Source: Solen grandis (taxonomy: Eukaryota; Mollusca; Bivalvia; Adapedonta; Solenidae). Taken from it: 64,000 bases of DNA. The DNA is taken from contig CM037792.1 in assembly GCA_021229015.1 (NCBI GenBank), positions 42,229,655-42,293,654 of the forward strand, given 5' to 3'. Below, piece by piece: positions 32,810 to 43,591 of the stretch (its first letter is position 1; the number at the start of each line of letters is the position of its first letter). The translations under genes were made by a program, and so were the position numbers. The notes under the pieces were generated by a model. That model worked only from the letters and a program-made list of their open reading frames with translations. It had not been told where the DNA came from and ran no database searches.

Positions 32810-33192
32810 TTTTCTTCGAAAAATTCGCGCGAACGCAGATGTAAACATTTACAAGGGAGAGGACTCCAGGACAACTTAATTAATAAAGAGGAGTAATTGA
32901 TAGACATGAACCCGTGTTATGTCTAAGTACTCTCTCGACTGTATATTCTTAAGGTAATCGACAAAGGTTAACTACAATGAAAATATATGAGTTTATTGTT
33001 ATGTGTTACTTTGTTTTTTTTTCATGATTTTTATTCTTAGAATTTCCGAGAGTCTGCACCTCACCCCCCTTAACTCCCAGTGTACATTTTTATTGCTTTT
33101 TTCGCATTTATTTCATTTTTATATTTTCGACCTGTCTAAAATTATTTTACGCACGTGCGTACGTGCGTAAGCCTAGCTACGCGCCTGGCGGC

Positions 33193-34761
33193 TTGGCGTT
33201 TTGCCAGGGCCGTGATAAGGGTGTAAGTTCCGGTTGGACTAGGGATCCTGGGGAATTCCCGTGCGATTTTTTTTTCATTTAAAGCTGTACAAAAGTGCAT
33301 TATTGTGACTTTTTGAGGGGTTGTATTTTTACACTTACGTTTGGTCTGGGAATTTTGTAGGGGGCGCGCGCTGGTTGCGCCCCCAACCTCTTAAATCGGC
33401 CACTGTGGACAGTGATTATGACATTTTTTGAGAATGACCCATAGATGGAGGGGGACTGCACAGCAGATTTAGTGTTAGTCAACTGGAAGCTTCATCACAT
33501 GAAAACTGGACTCGAACCCATCTCCGTCAGGAACAATTGAAGAACAACAAACGACAAAGCTCAGTCAGGGAGGCCACTAATATTAAGTAAGGAAGGGGGA
33601 TTGACTGTGAATAATGTTAAAAGTCAAATAAAGATGGCTGTTGTCTAGATCGATGTTTTTTTATTTATTTATTTTTTTTTAATATCTGATGTATGCATAT
33701 AGTGATAGACACTACAGTGATGGTTTTTACCTGTAGTATGACTGTATCTGAGTCTTTTATATCAAACAAGAAATTTGAAATTTAGATGTTTTCCTCATTT
33801 CCTCATTGTCATGACTGTATTTGAAACGTTGCATGTGAGTCTCAGTTGATCACTTTTGTTCTTGTATCCCATTTTTTAAAAAGGCATTTTATTTTGAGAT
33901 TTCTAATTGACTCTATTTCTACCAACTGTTCATTTCATGATCATGAATAAAAAAACACCTAAAATTATTTTGAATAAATGGAGTGCAGTTGTGACGAATT
34001 CGAAGAGGATGGATAGATAGACAGAGATAGACAGATTTCTGTTGATGATAATATAGATCTACAACATGGTTGACAAAATACGCATAGATAAAATAAATCA
34101 GTCGTAAAGAAGGTAGATCCATGGTCAGTTACATTAAATACATCCAAGGATATTGGCACCACAGTTAGTTTTATTAAGTAACAATCTGACAAAATAACCA
34201 CATACTCAAAAACTAATATGAAGGGTTATATATCATTGGTTTATTTGATGGATTTATCATCCCGACGACAGTTTTTTTATATCTTAATTAAGTTGTCGTT
34301 CTACATCCCACAAATCATGACACTGACTTAATATCAAAGAGACTATAATGTAGACTAGATTATCAACAGTAATTTAAAATCAAATCAAAAGTTCATACAC
34401 CGCTCAATAGATTTGTAACGTTATTGATTTTATTTCCAATGATACGAATAAGTTTATAAAACAGTACAGGTGGTAATCTCTTTTCTTCTGTGATGAAATA
34501 AGTTTATAAAACAGTACACGTGGTAATCTCATTACTTCTGTAATGAAATGAAGACTAGGTGAATAATACACGCTACAACACTACATATTTTGTCCACCTC
34601 TCTCTCTCTCTCGCGTAGAGTATTAATACTCCACTTTAGATGTAATTGATATTATACTTCAATATATTTCGCAAAGGTATTCGGCATTTTGACTTAATTA
34701 TAATATCATTAATAAATTGACATTCATACTTTCGTTAATTAATTTTTCATAATTGATATAG
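33193..34761. other. No gene recognised
   Basis: A minus-strand tRNA-like piece (ACTCGAACCCATCTCCGTCA) lies near 33510. A 50-bp tandem duplication (AATAAGTTTATAAAACAGTA) occurs at about 34447-34545, and a (CT)n tract at 34598-34612. Confidence 0.4.
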
Positions 34762-35010
34762 GTTCAATTTATACAACTGCACATATCGGATGCACGACGT
34801 CTTCGCGATCGCCAGAGAATGGAAGATTTTAATTTTAAAAAGTCTGGAATCAAAGAACTACCCTTTTCTTTCATAACAAACGAAGAGCTCAAGGAATTCA
34901 TGCCTGACAAGGAAAATTTCCATCAATATGTTAAGACCGTCGCTACGACCGAACAAGAACTGATTTTGTTACACGAGGAAATAGAAGCTCATATCTTTGA
35001 CAAAAGGCAT
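34762..35010 (+). CDS. Orphan internal exon, 83 codons, unrecognised protein
   Basis: The acceptor is TTGATATAG and the exon is open for exactly 83 codons to CAT|GTATTTT (phase 0 at both sides); a GC donor at AAAAG|GCATGT is an alternative. It reads VQFIQLHISDARRLRDRQR, then MEDFNFKKSGIKELPF, FITNEELKEFMPD and TEQELILLHEEIEAHIF. The charged, heptad-like Leu/Glu pattern suggests alpha-helices, perhaps coiled coil. The codon use and clean frame look coding, unlike the surrounding AT-rich DNA. I could not find partner exons and do not recognise the family. It could also start at the internal ATG (34819). Confidence 0.5.
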
Positions 35011-35106
35011 GTATTTTGAACTATTTCGACATACATGTTCTGAGAAAGTGACTGAAATATTAAGTATAATCATTAATATTCAGAGTCTACAACACTACAT
35101 ATTTTG

Positions 35107-35132
35107 TCCCCCCCCCCCCCCCCCCCCCCCCG
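35107..35132. repeat. poly-C tract
   Basis: An uninterrupted run of about 25 C, followed by GCCC and (CT)n. Confidence 0.9.
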
Positions 35133-37455
35133 CCCTCTCTCTCTCGTGTAGAGTATTACCCACTGATCATATATGCTTGAACTATTTACCGAATTCCTTT
35201 CAATTTCTCAAATATTACTTTTTTATTTAAAATATATGAAGGTATTATTTTTATTATTCTTTCAATGTTATAACAAAACATTGTATGAGTAGGCTATAAA
35301 AAAGCACAAAACGCCCGTTTTGACGTCGTCAATATGCGCCCTTAGGCGCGACCGTAGTGAAACATTTATAATTTATGAAAAACGGCCCGACAGGCTTTCT
35401 TTAAATTTCATAATTACTTTATTTAAGGGCTGCACTAAACAATGCAAATTTTAAATAAAAATATATCAGGGAATTTTTTCTAAAAATAAAAAAGAAAATT
35501 AAGAGTATATTTTCCCATGCTAATTTTCCAGATTAAATCCGAATTACAGAAAATTGAGTAAAAACTAACGTACGAAATTTACCTTCTCGGAAAGGCAAAT
35601 TCATCCTCTTTATGTTTACAAGAAATTTATTTCTATATAATGCGAAAAAAGAAAGAGACGACGATTTGTTCGCGCACAGCCTAAATCTCACAAAAAACGT
35701 CGGTTTTGACGTCGAAAACGACGTCATTTAAAGGTAGGTCTATGATTCCACTTTAAGTTACAATTTCAGTTGCTTTAAACTTTTATTTTAGTGAAACGCA
35801 TGGTACGTGTGTATAAGCATTCTGAGCGTATCCTACACCTCTTTGGGGATATTTAGAAATCGTTTAGAAACCCCCTTTTTGTATATGAACACAAACATAT
35901 TGTTATTTTAAAGATTCAGATTTGCTTCTTTTATTGGATTTAGCATTTAGATCATAAATTTAAATTCGACCATGAGTGTATCGAACACACATTCAAGTTT
36001 CTGCGCTTGTTGAATTTTTGAAGACTTTCAATTGGGGGAAAATCACTAATAAGCCTAAAAGCAGTGTTCATAAATCGGGCAGTATCTTAGATCTGTGTTA
36101 AAACTTTATCTCTTCAATTTTCTCGAACACAATTTCCGAAAGTCTCTATTATAAAGACATTTTTATGACATTTCATTGTCAGATCCTTTCTTTGCGTTTT
36201 CAAGAACCTTAGATAAATATAATTTTTAGATATGGTGAATATTTATTAACTAGCCACCGCGTCATAATAAACATCTTCATTGATTTTTACTTTTTTTACA
36301 GCCGGATGAAATGAAATGTAAAACATATACATGTCCGTGAATACTTATATTAATATACTTTATTTCACGAAAAGATCAAAGAAATCACCCACTAAGGGTT
36401 ACAACCACGTTTTGCGAGTTTATGTTTGACATAAAAGTCCTTCCAGTTGTTTATTTGTTTGTTAGCTAAGGTTTAACGTCCCATCGAAACTATTTTAATC
36501 ATCTGTAGACTTTTGTCTATAAAGAGTTGTTCGTGTATGTATATATCAACTATATTAACTGAATTTATTTTGGTTAAATCTGATAATCAATTAATCGATG
36601 ATAAATACTTCTTCTGATGTAAGTAAAAAAACCGTGAATTATATCGACTCATCGCTGTTCTGTAAATAGCAATGGATTAACATTTTAATGTACATTAGCT
36701 TAACAACATATCAACATGTTTTACTCTCCGATTTATCAGACGTTTGGGGCGGGCAGGTAGCTAAATTTGATTCAATTTTTCATTTTTTTTTCATGGCAGG
36801 ACTCCTTTTTAATGAAATAAGTTGATGATTAAAGGGGAAATGAATACAAGATAGACAAAATATCAGAAATAATCTATTCAACTGAAGGTCGGGTACTAGA
36901 CAAATACAACGTGCACAGTTGGGCCCGATTCCACAATCTTAAGTGCGCGTTACATGGCGTTCCTTCATAAAGTCATAAAACTAGGGCTTGATAAAAACTA
37001 TTGTAGCAATTAAACTATACTTATCATACAGACATATTCTTGGCAAGTATGAATTAAGACCCTCTGTGAAAAAATGTCTGCTGACAGTTGTTCGTAAGAT
37101 ATGAAATTCAATTGGTTTTTTTTTAAGCTTTGCATTAATTAAATGAATCATAGGCTCGTATAGTCGAAGGCTAAGGACATAAAGAATATTCGTGAATGCA
37201 TTTGTGCCCTTTGTGCCTAAAAAAAGCAAAATTTGCTGTCTAAATCACAACCTTGCAGTGGATTCGAAATTATGCCAAATTCCAAAGGGGAAGGAGTGTT
37301 CATTCCTGATATCCGCAAAATGCAGCTAATTCCATTTCCTTTGGGTCACGACGTTCTAGAATCGCCCATTCTATTAAATTCGCGGATTCAGAGAGTGTCT
37401 TTGAGTTAACCAGATTTCTCCCTATTCATTCCCTTGTTTAAGCAAAAAAGAGAGA

Positions 37456-37458
<3 letters not shown>

Positions 37459-37501
<43 letters not shown>
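37459..37501. repeat. (GA)n microsatellite
   Basis: About 21 GA units. Confidence 0.95.
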
Positions 37502-37506
<5 letters not shown>

Positions 37507-38006
37507 GCACAGTAAATTCCAATGCCATAAAAATCCATCTTTGTCGGTTCCTTACAAATGCCTCATCTATGTATGGTACAGAGCCCTTCAAATACCTGCC
37601 ATTTTCGTCACGTGCCCTTCTTTTTGATAGTATTTAAATAGCTATATTTATAAATAAAATCACCCTATTTTTATACTTTTATACATATGTAGGAAGATTT
37701 TATTTAATGTATTAAATATTCGATTTAAATATACATAACATTTCAGTTGTTTTTAGTTTTATAATTTTATCTAAACTTCAAATTCTTGATAACTTTCACT
37801 TATCTGTCATTGTCACTGTTAGGACCCAGGGAGACAAATATACTCACGGACCGGACCCCTGTAGTTTAAAATACAAAAGTAATGGACAACCTTGCATGAG
37901 CATATTTGCTCTAATTGACTTATTTTTTCAATTAGGGTTATTTTGTGTGACACATGTCAACTACTAATAACTATATAACAATCCCCTTCCTTTCTCTGTC
38001 TATTCA

Positions 38007-38062
38007 TCCCGTTGTCCGAGTGGTTTGAGTGACTGGCTCGGGAGTTTGTTTGATATTGTCAT
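38007..38062 (+). repeat. tRNA-like fragment
   Basis: CCGTTGTCCGAGTGGTTTGA followed by GTGACTGGCTCGGGAGTTTG looks like the 5' half of a Ser/Leu-type tRNA or a SINE head. The 3' half is absent. Confidence 0.35.
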
Positions 38063-38100
38063 GTGAATTTACTTAACACTCGTCGTTTTGCGTCTCATTG

Positions 38101-38200
38101 NNNNNNNNNNNNNNNNNNNNNNNNNNNNNNNNNNNNNNNNNNNNNNNNNNNNNNNNNNNNNNNNNNNNNNNNNNNNNNNNNNNNNNNNNNNNNNNNNNNN
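38101..38200. other. Assembly gap (100 N)
   Basis: Exactly 100 N, so the size is a placeholder. It cuts the DIRS-like element just after its RNase H domain; anything downstream, such as a tyrosine recombinase, would lie in or beyond it. Confidence 1.
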
Positions 38201-39150
38201 TTTTCCATCTGGAAACGTGATAGCGCATCACAGATATTGTTCGATTTACCCGGCACATGTGTGGCTCTTAAAAGTATATTATACTCTAAACACTTCAAGG
38301 TTAATGCACGAACGAGGACCATAACTTTCTGAGCTTTAGATGTTGCTGTATTCAGAATATTTACCACGGCTGCATTGTCACAGTTGAAACGGATTTTCTT
38401 GTTTTTTAGACATTGACCCCAAATGAAAACTGCAACGACGATTGGAAATAGTTCAAGGACTGTAATATTCATTATTGTTTCATCTGCTAACCAGGCAGAC
38501 GGCCATTTAGCACATGTCCATTGATTTAAATACATGATACCAAAACCTAAATCTTTGCCTCCGGCACTATCTGTAAAGAAGCTTGCATCGGCATTTGATT
38601 GCCAAAAACGGTCATGAAAAACAGAAATACCATTGTGGTTCTCGAAAAATTGCAGCCATACCTCCAAGTCTAAGCGTATGCCTTTTGTTATTCTGACAAA
38701 GTGATAAGGCTGTTTCACACCACAAGTTGCATTAATGAGCCTGCGACTAAATGGTCTTCCCACTGGTATTGCACGACAGCAAAAGTTCAATGACCCAATG
38801 AGGGATTGGATATCTCGTAACCTGGATTTCTGTTTTGGGAATATGTCACGAATTTTACTAACAATCTCTTTAATTTTTTCAGCTGGTATTCGAACTACCA
38901 TGCACACTGAATCTAATTCTAGGCCTAAGAATGTTAGCTTTGTCACCGGTCCTACAGTTTTTTCGCTAGCTATGGGAACATTTAGGGCGGCCATGACTTT
39001 CATGAAAACATCCATGAGTTTGGTACATAAATCTAGTGACTTGTCGGCACCTAAGAAGTCATCTAAATAATGCAGAAGACCGCCGGAGCCCATGCGGGAT
39101 GTTACACTATGTTCTAGGAATGTACTAAAACGCTCAAATGTTGCGCAGTG
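38201..39150 (-). pseudogene. DIRS-like retrotransposon RT/RNase H fragment
   Basis: The minus frame encodes the end of the reverse-transcriptase palm (FERFSTFLEHS, then LLHYLDDFLG with the DD of the active site), a thumb region with LTFLGLELDS and LIGSLNFCCRAIPVGRPFSR, and an RNase H domain. The RNase H shows NADASFFTDSAGGKDLG, LELFPIVVAV, FNCDNAAVVNILN and RATHVPGKSNNICDALSRFQ. The order and the HVPGKSN..ADALSR-like ending are typical of DIRS/Ngaro-class elements. The fingers and first palm motifs are missing because an internal deletion joins this part to the gag-like ORF. Confidence 0.78.
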
Positions 39151-40118
39151 TTATAGAAATTGCAGGTATTCGGCTTACGTGTGACAGTTGATTGGGTTGA
39201 GCGTAAGCTAACTGGCCGTGTTAGAACACAACGCCACCAGAGATCATTATTTAATTTGTCCCATGGCCCTGGTGATATCGCCTGCCTGATCCTAAACTGC
39301 TCATCGTACAGTCGCCATGCAAAGCCCCCCTGTCTATAAGCACATTCCCGGATTGACCACATATAATGCAAAAGCTCTTGGGTTTTATGAGCATTTGCTT
39401 CCCCCCACAGATAAACGGCCATGTAAATAATGAAAGCGTCTGTCCATTTCTCTATGGTAGGAATTTTTTCCTTGCATTCTTTTGCCCTAGTTTCCAGACG
39501 CCCATCGGGCGTCAATGTCAATGTTGCCCCGGACACCAAAGACGCCATTTCTATGGAACCTTTTAGTAGTACTGCCAGGTTAACATACTCCCCATTAATT
39601 ATTTGAGCCCTTATAGATGCAGGCACGTGCGCTGCGACGTCATCAGCCGCCAATCGTAATGGCTGAATGGCTCCACCTACTTGCCCAAGTGCTTGTAAAC
39701 TATCAGAGATGGACCCAGATGCATGTTGTGCCAAACTCAGAGATGGCAAGACAAGTTCGGAATTAGCAAGTTGGTGTGAAGCAGTATTAGAGGATGATAC
39801 AAGCTGAGAATTAGCAAGCTGTGGAGAAATGGGGGTGAGCGGCATAGGCTCAGAATTAACTGGCTGCTGTAAATCACAAGACGATGTAACAAGTTGTGAG
39901 TTTTGATTCTGTGTTTGCGAATCATCGGTACTAGCTTGGGTAGGGGCATTATTTGCAGGGAGTATACCCGATGTTCGAATAATCTCTTCGAAATCTATAA
40001 TTTGACTGTTCTGTGCCGGTCCCGGCTTGGGTTTTTTACCTTTCACCGGTCCTGACAGCCTGTCGTTGTCCCTCACGGCCTCCCTACGACGTCTCACTCC
40101 TCGGCCCCTTCCGGACAT
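39114..40118 (-). CDS. DIRS-like ORF1 (gag-like), 3' end lost by deletion
   Basis: Starts at the ATG at 40116-40118 (MSGRGRGVRRRREAVRDN), a basic N-terminus, then a long Ser/Gln/Asn-rich low-complexity region (about residues 50-145). The conserved-looking core follows: IINGEYVNLAVLLKGSIEMA, TIEKWTDAFIIYMAVYLWGE and GGFAWRLYDEQFRIRQAISP. The reading runs to TRKPNTCNFYN, where a Cys-His knuckle would be expected, then about 13 out-of-frame residues to a stop. That point is the deletion junction with the RT fragment, so the last residues are not native. I read it as the nucleocapsid-like ORF of the same element. Confidence 0.7.
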   Translation of the reverse strand: MSGRGRGVRRRREAVRDNDRLSGPVKGKKPKPGPAQNSQIIDFEEIIRTSGILPANNAPTQASTDDSQTQNQNSQLVTSSCDLQQPVNSEPMPLTPISPQLANSQLVSSSNTASHQLANSELVLPSLSLAQHASGSISDSLQALGQVGGAIQPLRLAADDVAAHVPASIRAQIINGEYVNLAVLLKGSIEMASLVSGATLTLTPDGRLETRAKECKEKIPTIEKWTDAFIIYMAVYLWGEANAHKTQELLHYMWSIRECAYRQGGFAWRLYDEQFRIRQAISPGPWDKLNNDLWWRCVLTRPVSLRSTQSTVTRKPNTCNFYNTAQHLSVLVHS

Positions 40119-40834
40119 TGTTGATGTTTTCTTGGAAATGAAACGATGTAACGATCTTGATCGATTTTTACCGAAAGTTAAAAGAAGCGTCTGCTATTGC
40201 TCCCGGTAAGGCGGAAAAGGAAGTGGTTCTTAAATTCTCGCGAAAACTGCCCGCATATGCGCAATATTTATGTTGCCCCCCAACAAAACATCCAAGTATT
40301 CCAAATGCACCAAAAATGTTGTTTACACTACTCTATGCATGACATTAATTACGATACTTGCCATTTCTCCCTAAATAAACCGAATTATCTGTTATTCAAA
40401 AGATAATTCAACTTATTTGCTGTTTAACAGAAGTATTAGTATATTGTTTTATTTATTTATTGTTTGATTAATTGTTGTATGTATTTATTTATTTTTGTCA
40501 AACATACGTGGTCGTAGTAGTAGTAATAGTTGTTGTTGTAATAATGATTTTCATTTTAGTTGTAATAATAATATTGGTTATATATTCGCTGTTTAACAGG
40601 AGTATTTGTCATCGTGCTTGATGATAATGACATTCCGCTTTGTTTCAAACCGTCTTGTGGCAAGCAGTTCACTGACAGGTGTGATAGCTGTGTTTGTAGG
40701 GTGTTCCGTTAATACTGAAATGGTATGTGATTCGAATACCGGTGGAAGCTTATTTTTTCCGCTTCTGTTATACATGTATAAAGATGAAAAATCCACCTGT
40801 AGTTGATACTATTTACATGTAATTTGATATTTAC
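40119..40834. other. 5' flank of the DIRS-like element, no gene
   Basis: The region upstream of the gag-like start should contain the element's 5' repeat, but I found no partner copy. An AT-rich stretch with TATTTATTTATT words lies at 40440-40500. Confidence 0.3.
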
Positions 40835-41105
40835 CGGTTCCGGTGGGCGTGTGATTAGAACATCCGCCCCGAAATCGGATGGGGTTGGGTCTTTGGTTCG
40901 ATCCCCGGCCACGATATACCATAGTCATAAAAATTGTATTGGTATAGCTCCCTTTCCTGGTGCTCAGCATATAGGGTACATCCAGGAATGGTTGGTAATA
41001 TAACTTAATACTGCAGTGTGGCAGAGTTTTGTCTGTCTTAATAGACATGCATAGTCTCTAAATAACTGAAATTCTGTCGGTGGGATGTCAAACCCTATAA
41101 ATAAA
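40835..41105 (+). mobile_element. tRNA-derived SINE
   Basis: The head is CGGTGGGCGTGTGATTAGAA with a B-box GGTTCGATCCCCGGCC. The body matches 20587-20890 (TATAGCTCCCTTTCCTGGTG, AATACTGCAGTGTGGCAGAG, TGAAATTCTGTCGGTGG) and ends in an AAATAAACAAACAC tail. Confidence 0.7.
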
Positions 41106-41205
41106 CAAACACACCTTAATATTGAAGTATGAAATGGAGTTAATATACACCGATTTTATGTTTATTTAAATACGACTGCATTTTTGAGGTCGAAACAGAA
41201 TTGAA

Positions 41206-41238
41206 ATGTTAAAGAAAGAAAGAAAGAAAGAAAGAAAA
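41206..41238. repeat. (AAAG)n tract
   Basis: AAAGAAAGAAAGAAAGAAAG units, about eight. Confidence 0.85.
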
Positions 41239-42049
41239 TGCGCAAGTGAGTTAATTAATTCGGAGATATTTGAACCTTCGTTGGCTGGATTTCATCTTTT
41301 GAAATCAAAAAAAAAGATGAGAGTGAGTTGTGCGTTGTATATTTGCTTCCTTTTGATTAAAATAAACAAAGTTATGTATATTTTGTAAACTGTATGAAAT
41401 GTAGAGAGAGAGGGGGAGTGCTTATCGTATGCAGTCCATTTGATATTCCTTTATACGAAAAACAAGAAATATCTTTAAAAAGATACTCGGCCGTCGTAAC
41501 CAGCTTGATGATTAGTGTCTGAATGGTTTGACATGTAATAGATTTTGTTGTTGGTTTAATAGTTATGTAATTCCTGTGTCAGTGCATTTCTTTGAAATAT
41601 CACGGATCCAAATAATTATACAATCTTTGTAGACACTTACAGCCTTAAAACATCTGCGCATTAGACTTCGTTTCGCGGACTACAAAACGAAACCGGATGT
41701 TACATTTTTGTTGAATATAGGATCTGTCAGGGTCGACCAATCAATTCCGAAACCTATGTGTTTCCTATTTTTTAGCGTTCTACTCTTTCAAATTACCTTA
41801 ATATGGCGCAGTGTCTTACTGTTCGGGACAAATCGTTCGAAGGGGAAAAAAACTTTTAAAACAGAGATCTAAAGAACTCGTTTCCGCAACAGCTTCCTTT
41901 TCTTTTGATTAATTTTACAATGACCATTGGGAATTTAGCAAAGTATATAATAACCAATGAAAAGCCTAATTATATTCCGCTTCAGGGTGAAAATAAACGG
42001 CCGAACGGCCGAAAAGATACAAACCCATTAACAAACAAAACAAAATGTT
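41239..42049. other. No gene recognised
   Basis: A short GAGAGAGAGGGGGAG tract lies at about 41403. There is no supported gene or element. Confidence 0.3.
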
Positions 42050-42260
42050 ATATACCTTTCTTACTTGGCGCTCAGAATATAAGGGTAGTTGCAGGACTGG
42101 TTTTGCCCGGTGTTAGGATTATGTGACTGGGTGTGGTATCATGCCACATGTCTACGGCGTGATACTGCAGTGTGACTATATTGTATATATGTTTCAAATA
42201 GACATTGTCTCAAAATGAATGAAATACTGTCGGTCGATTAACCCAACCAACAACTAAAAA
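42050..42260 (+). mobile_element. SINE body without head
   Basis: CTTACTTGGCGCTCAGAATA, GGTAGTTGCAGGACTGGTTT, GTGATACTGCAGTGTGAC and GAAATACTGTCGGTCG match the SINE family. The tRNA-like head is missing. It is followed by a poly-A run at about 42275-42294. Confidence 0.65.
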
Positions 42261-42294
42261 ATAATAAAAATATTAAAAAAAAAAAAAAAAAAAA

Positions 42295-42590
42295 CGGAAT
42301 CGGGATGTTGTGGGTTCGATCCTCGGCCGCAACATACCAAATTCATAGAAAAATGGTACTGGTACTACGCCCTTGCTTTGAGCTCAGCATATAAGGGTAG
42401 TTCCGGAACTGGTTGGCCCGGTGTCAGGATAATGCGACTGGGTGTGATATCATGCCATATGTCTACGGCGTGATACTGCAGTGTAGCAGCACTATATCTG
42501 TCTCAAGCTGACATAGTCTTCAAATGTTTGAAATACTGCCGCTGGGCGTAAAACCCAGTGAATAATCAAACATTAACATTAAAATCACTG
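42295..42590 (+). mobile_element. SINE, partial head
   Basis: It begins inside the tRNA-like head (GGTTCGATCCTCGGCC B-box) and continues with the full body (GTACTACGCCCTTGCTTTGA, GTTCCGGAACTGGTTGGCCC, GATACTGCAGTGTAGCAGCA). It ends right next to the 1-kb palindromic-word element. Confidence 0.7.
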
Positions 42591-42591
42591 T

Positions 42592-43591
42592 TCTTTCAGC
42601 GCTATCGGCGCTTTGATTTGAAAGCGACATATGTTGATAGAATGAGGCGTAACACAATTTGGTTTACATAATGCGTCGTTGCATTATGCTTGGTGCTTGG
42701 TGATATCCTTTATGGCATGGTGCGTGCGGGTAAGCGTTAGTTTAATGTTGGATAGATTGTTAGAAAATTGTTACCGAATAGATTGGTACTTCAAGTTCTG
42801 CATTTATGACGTACGATTAGGGCCTTTAAAGCCGACCCAGCATCATGCGCAGTGAAATGAGCATTATGCTGGGTCGGCAGATTGTTCAGTTACCATCATG
42901 CTCTCTCAACGAGCATCATGCTCGATTAATGTGCATCATGCTTGTTCAATGAGCATCATGCTGGGTCGGCATTCAAATTTGTTGAGCATGATGCTGCATC
43001 GGGCTAAAACATAATACAGACCCCTTCGTACGCGAAAAACATTTGAGCATGATGCTCGCTGGAATAAGCACGATGCAGGTTCGGCAGATTGGTCAATGAG
43101 CATCATGCTCGCTCAGAGAGCATCATGCTGGGTCGGCAGATTGTTCATTGAGCATCATGCTCGTTAGATAAGCATCGTGCTGTGTCGGCACATAGCCCAT
43201 TGAGCATCATGCTTAAAACGAGAGCATCATGCTGGGTCGGCGGATTGTTCAATGAGCATCATGCTGGGTCGGAAGTTTGTTCATTGAGCATCATGCTCGT
43301 TAGATGAGCATCATGCTGGTCGGAGATTGTTCACTGCATCATGCTCGGTCGGCGGATTGGTCACTGAGCATCATGCTCGTTTGATGAGCATCATGCTGGG
43401 TCGGCAGATTGTTCACTGAGCATCATGCTGGGTCGGCGGATTGGTCAATGAGCATCATGCTGGGTCGGCAGTTTAGTGAGCATCAGCTGGGGTTCACTGA
43501 GCATGATGCTTAAAGACATGAGCATCATGCTGGGTCGGCAGATTGTCCATTAGATCATGCTTTAAATCAAAGCGCTGAGCGCGCTGAAAGA
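42592..43591. mobile_element. 1-kb inverted-repeat element packed with AGCATCATGCT words
   Basis: The ends are TCTTTCAGCGC plus GCGCTTTGATTT at the left, and AAATCAAAGCGC plus GCGCTGAAAGA at the right. The inside carries about 27 copies, some variant, of AGCATCATGCT or its inverse AGCATGATGCT. The word is itself an odd palindrome (AGCAT-C-ATGCT). Copies alternate with GGGTCGGCAGATTGTTCA-like spacers. There is no coding sequence. The high GC and regular spacing differ sharply from the AT-rich surroundings. No clear target duplication is seen. Confidence 0.75.

Larger units (their letters stand above)
30794..33187 (-). mobile_element. hAT-type DNA transposon, 5-bp target duplication GCGGC
   Basis: The ends are CAGGCGCGTAGCT at the left and AGCTACGCGCCTG at the right, flanked by GCGGC at 30789-30793 and 33188-33192. 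The 2394-bp element contains a two-exon transposase on the minus strand (32676-32809 and 30888-32191). A GGGGGTCCGGGGGCATGCTC stretch lies just inside the left end. Element ends, duplication and transposase agree, so the boundaries are firm. The transposase is frameshifted and lacks its C-terminal part, so this copy is not autonomous. Confidence 0.82.
35011..38006. other. No gene recognised
   Basis: Contains a poly-C tract (35107-35132) next to a copy of the ACACTACATATTTTGTCC text also seen near 34578, and a (GA)n tract at 37459-37501. TTTTGACGTCG words occur near 35320 and 35704. I see no bounded element or exon. Confidence 0.35.

Noticed and set aside
38063..38332. Plus-strand frames spanning the N gap
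   Set aside because: They exist only because the placeholder N stretch has no stops; the minus strand carries the real RNase H reading.
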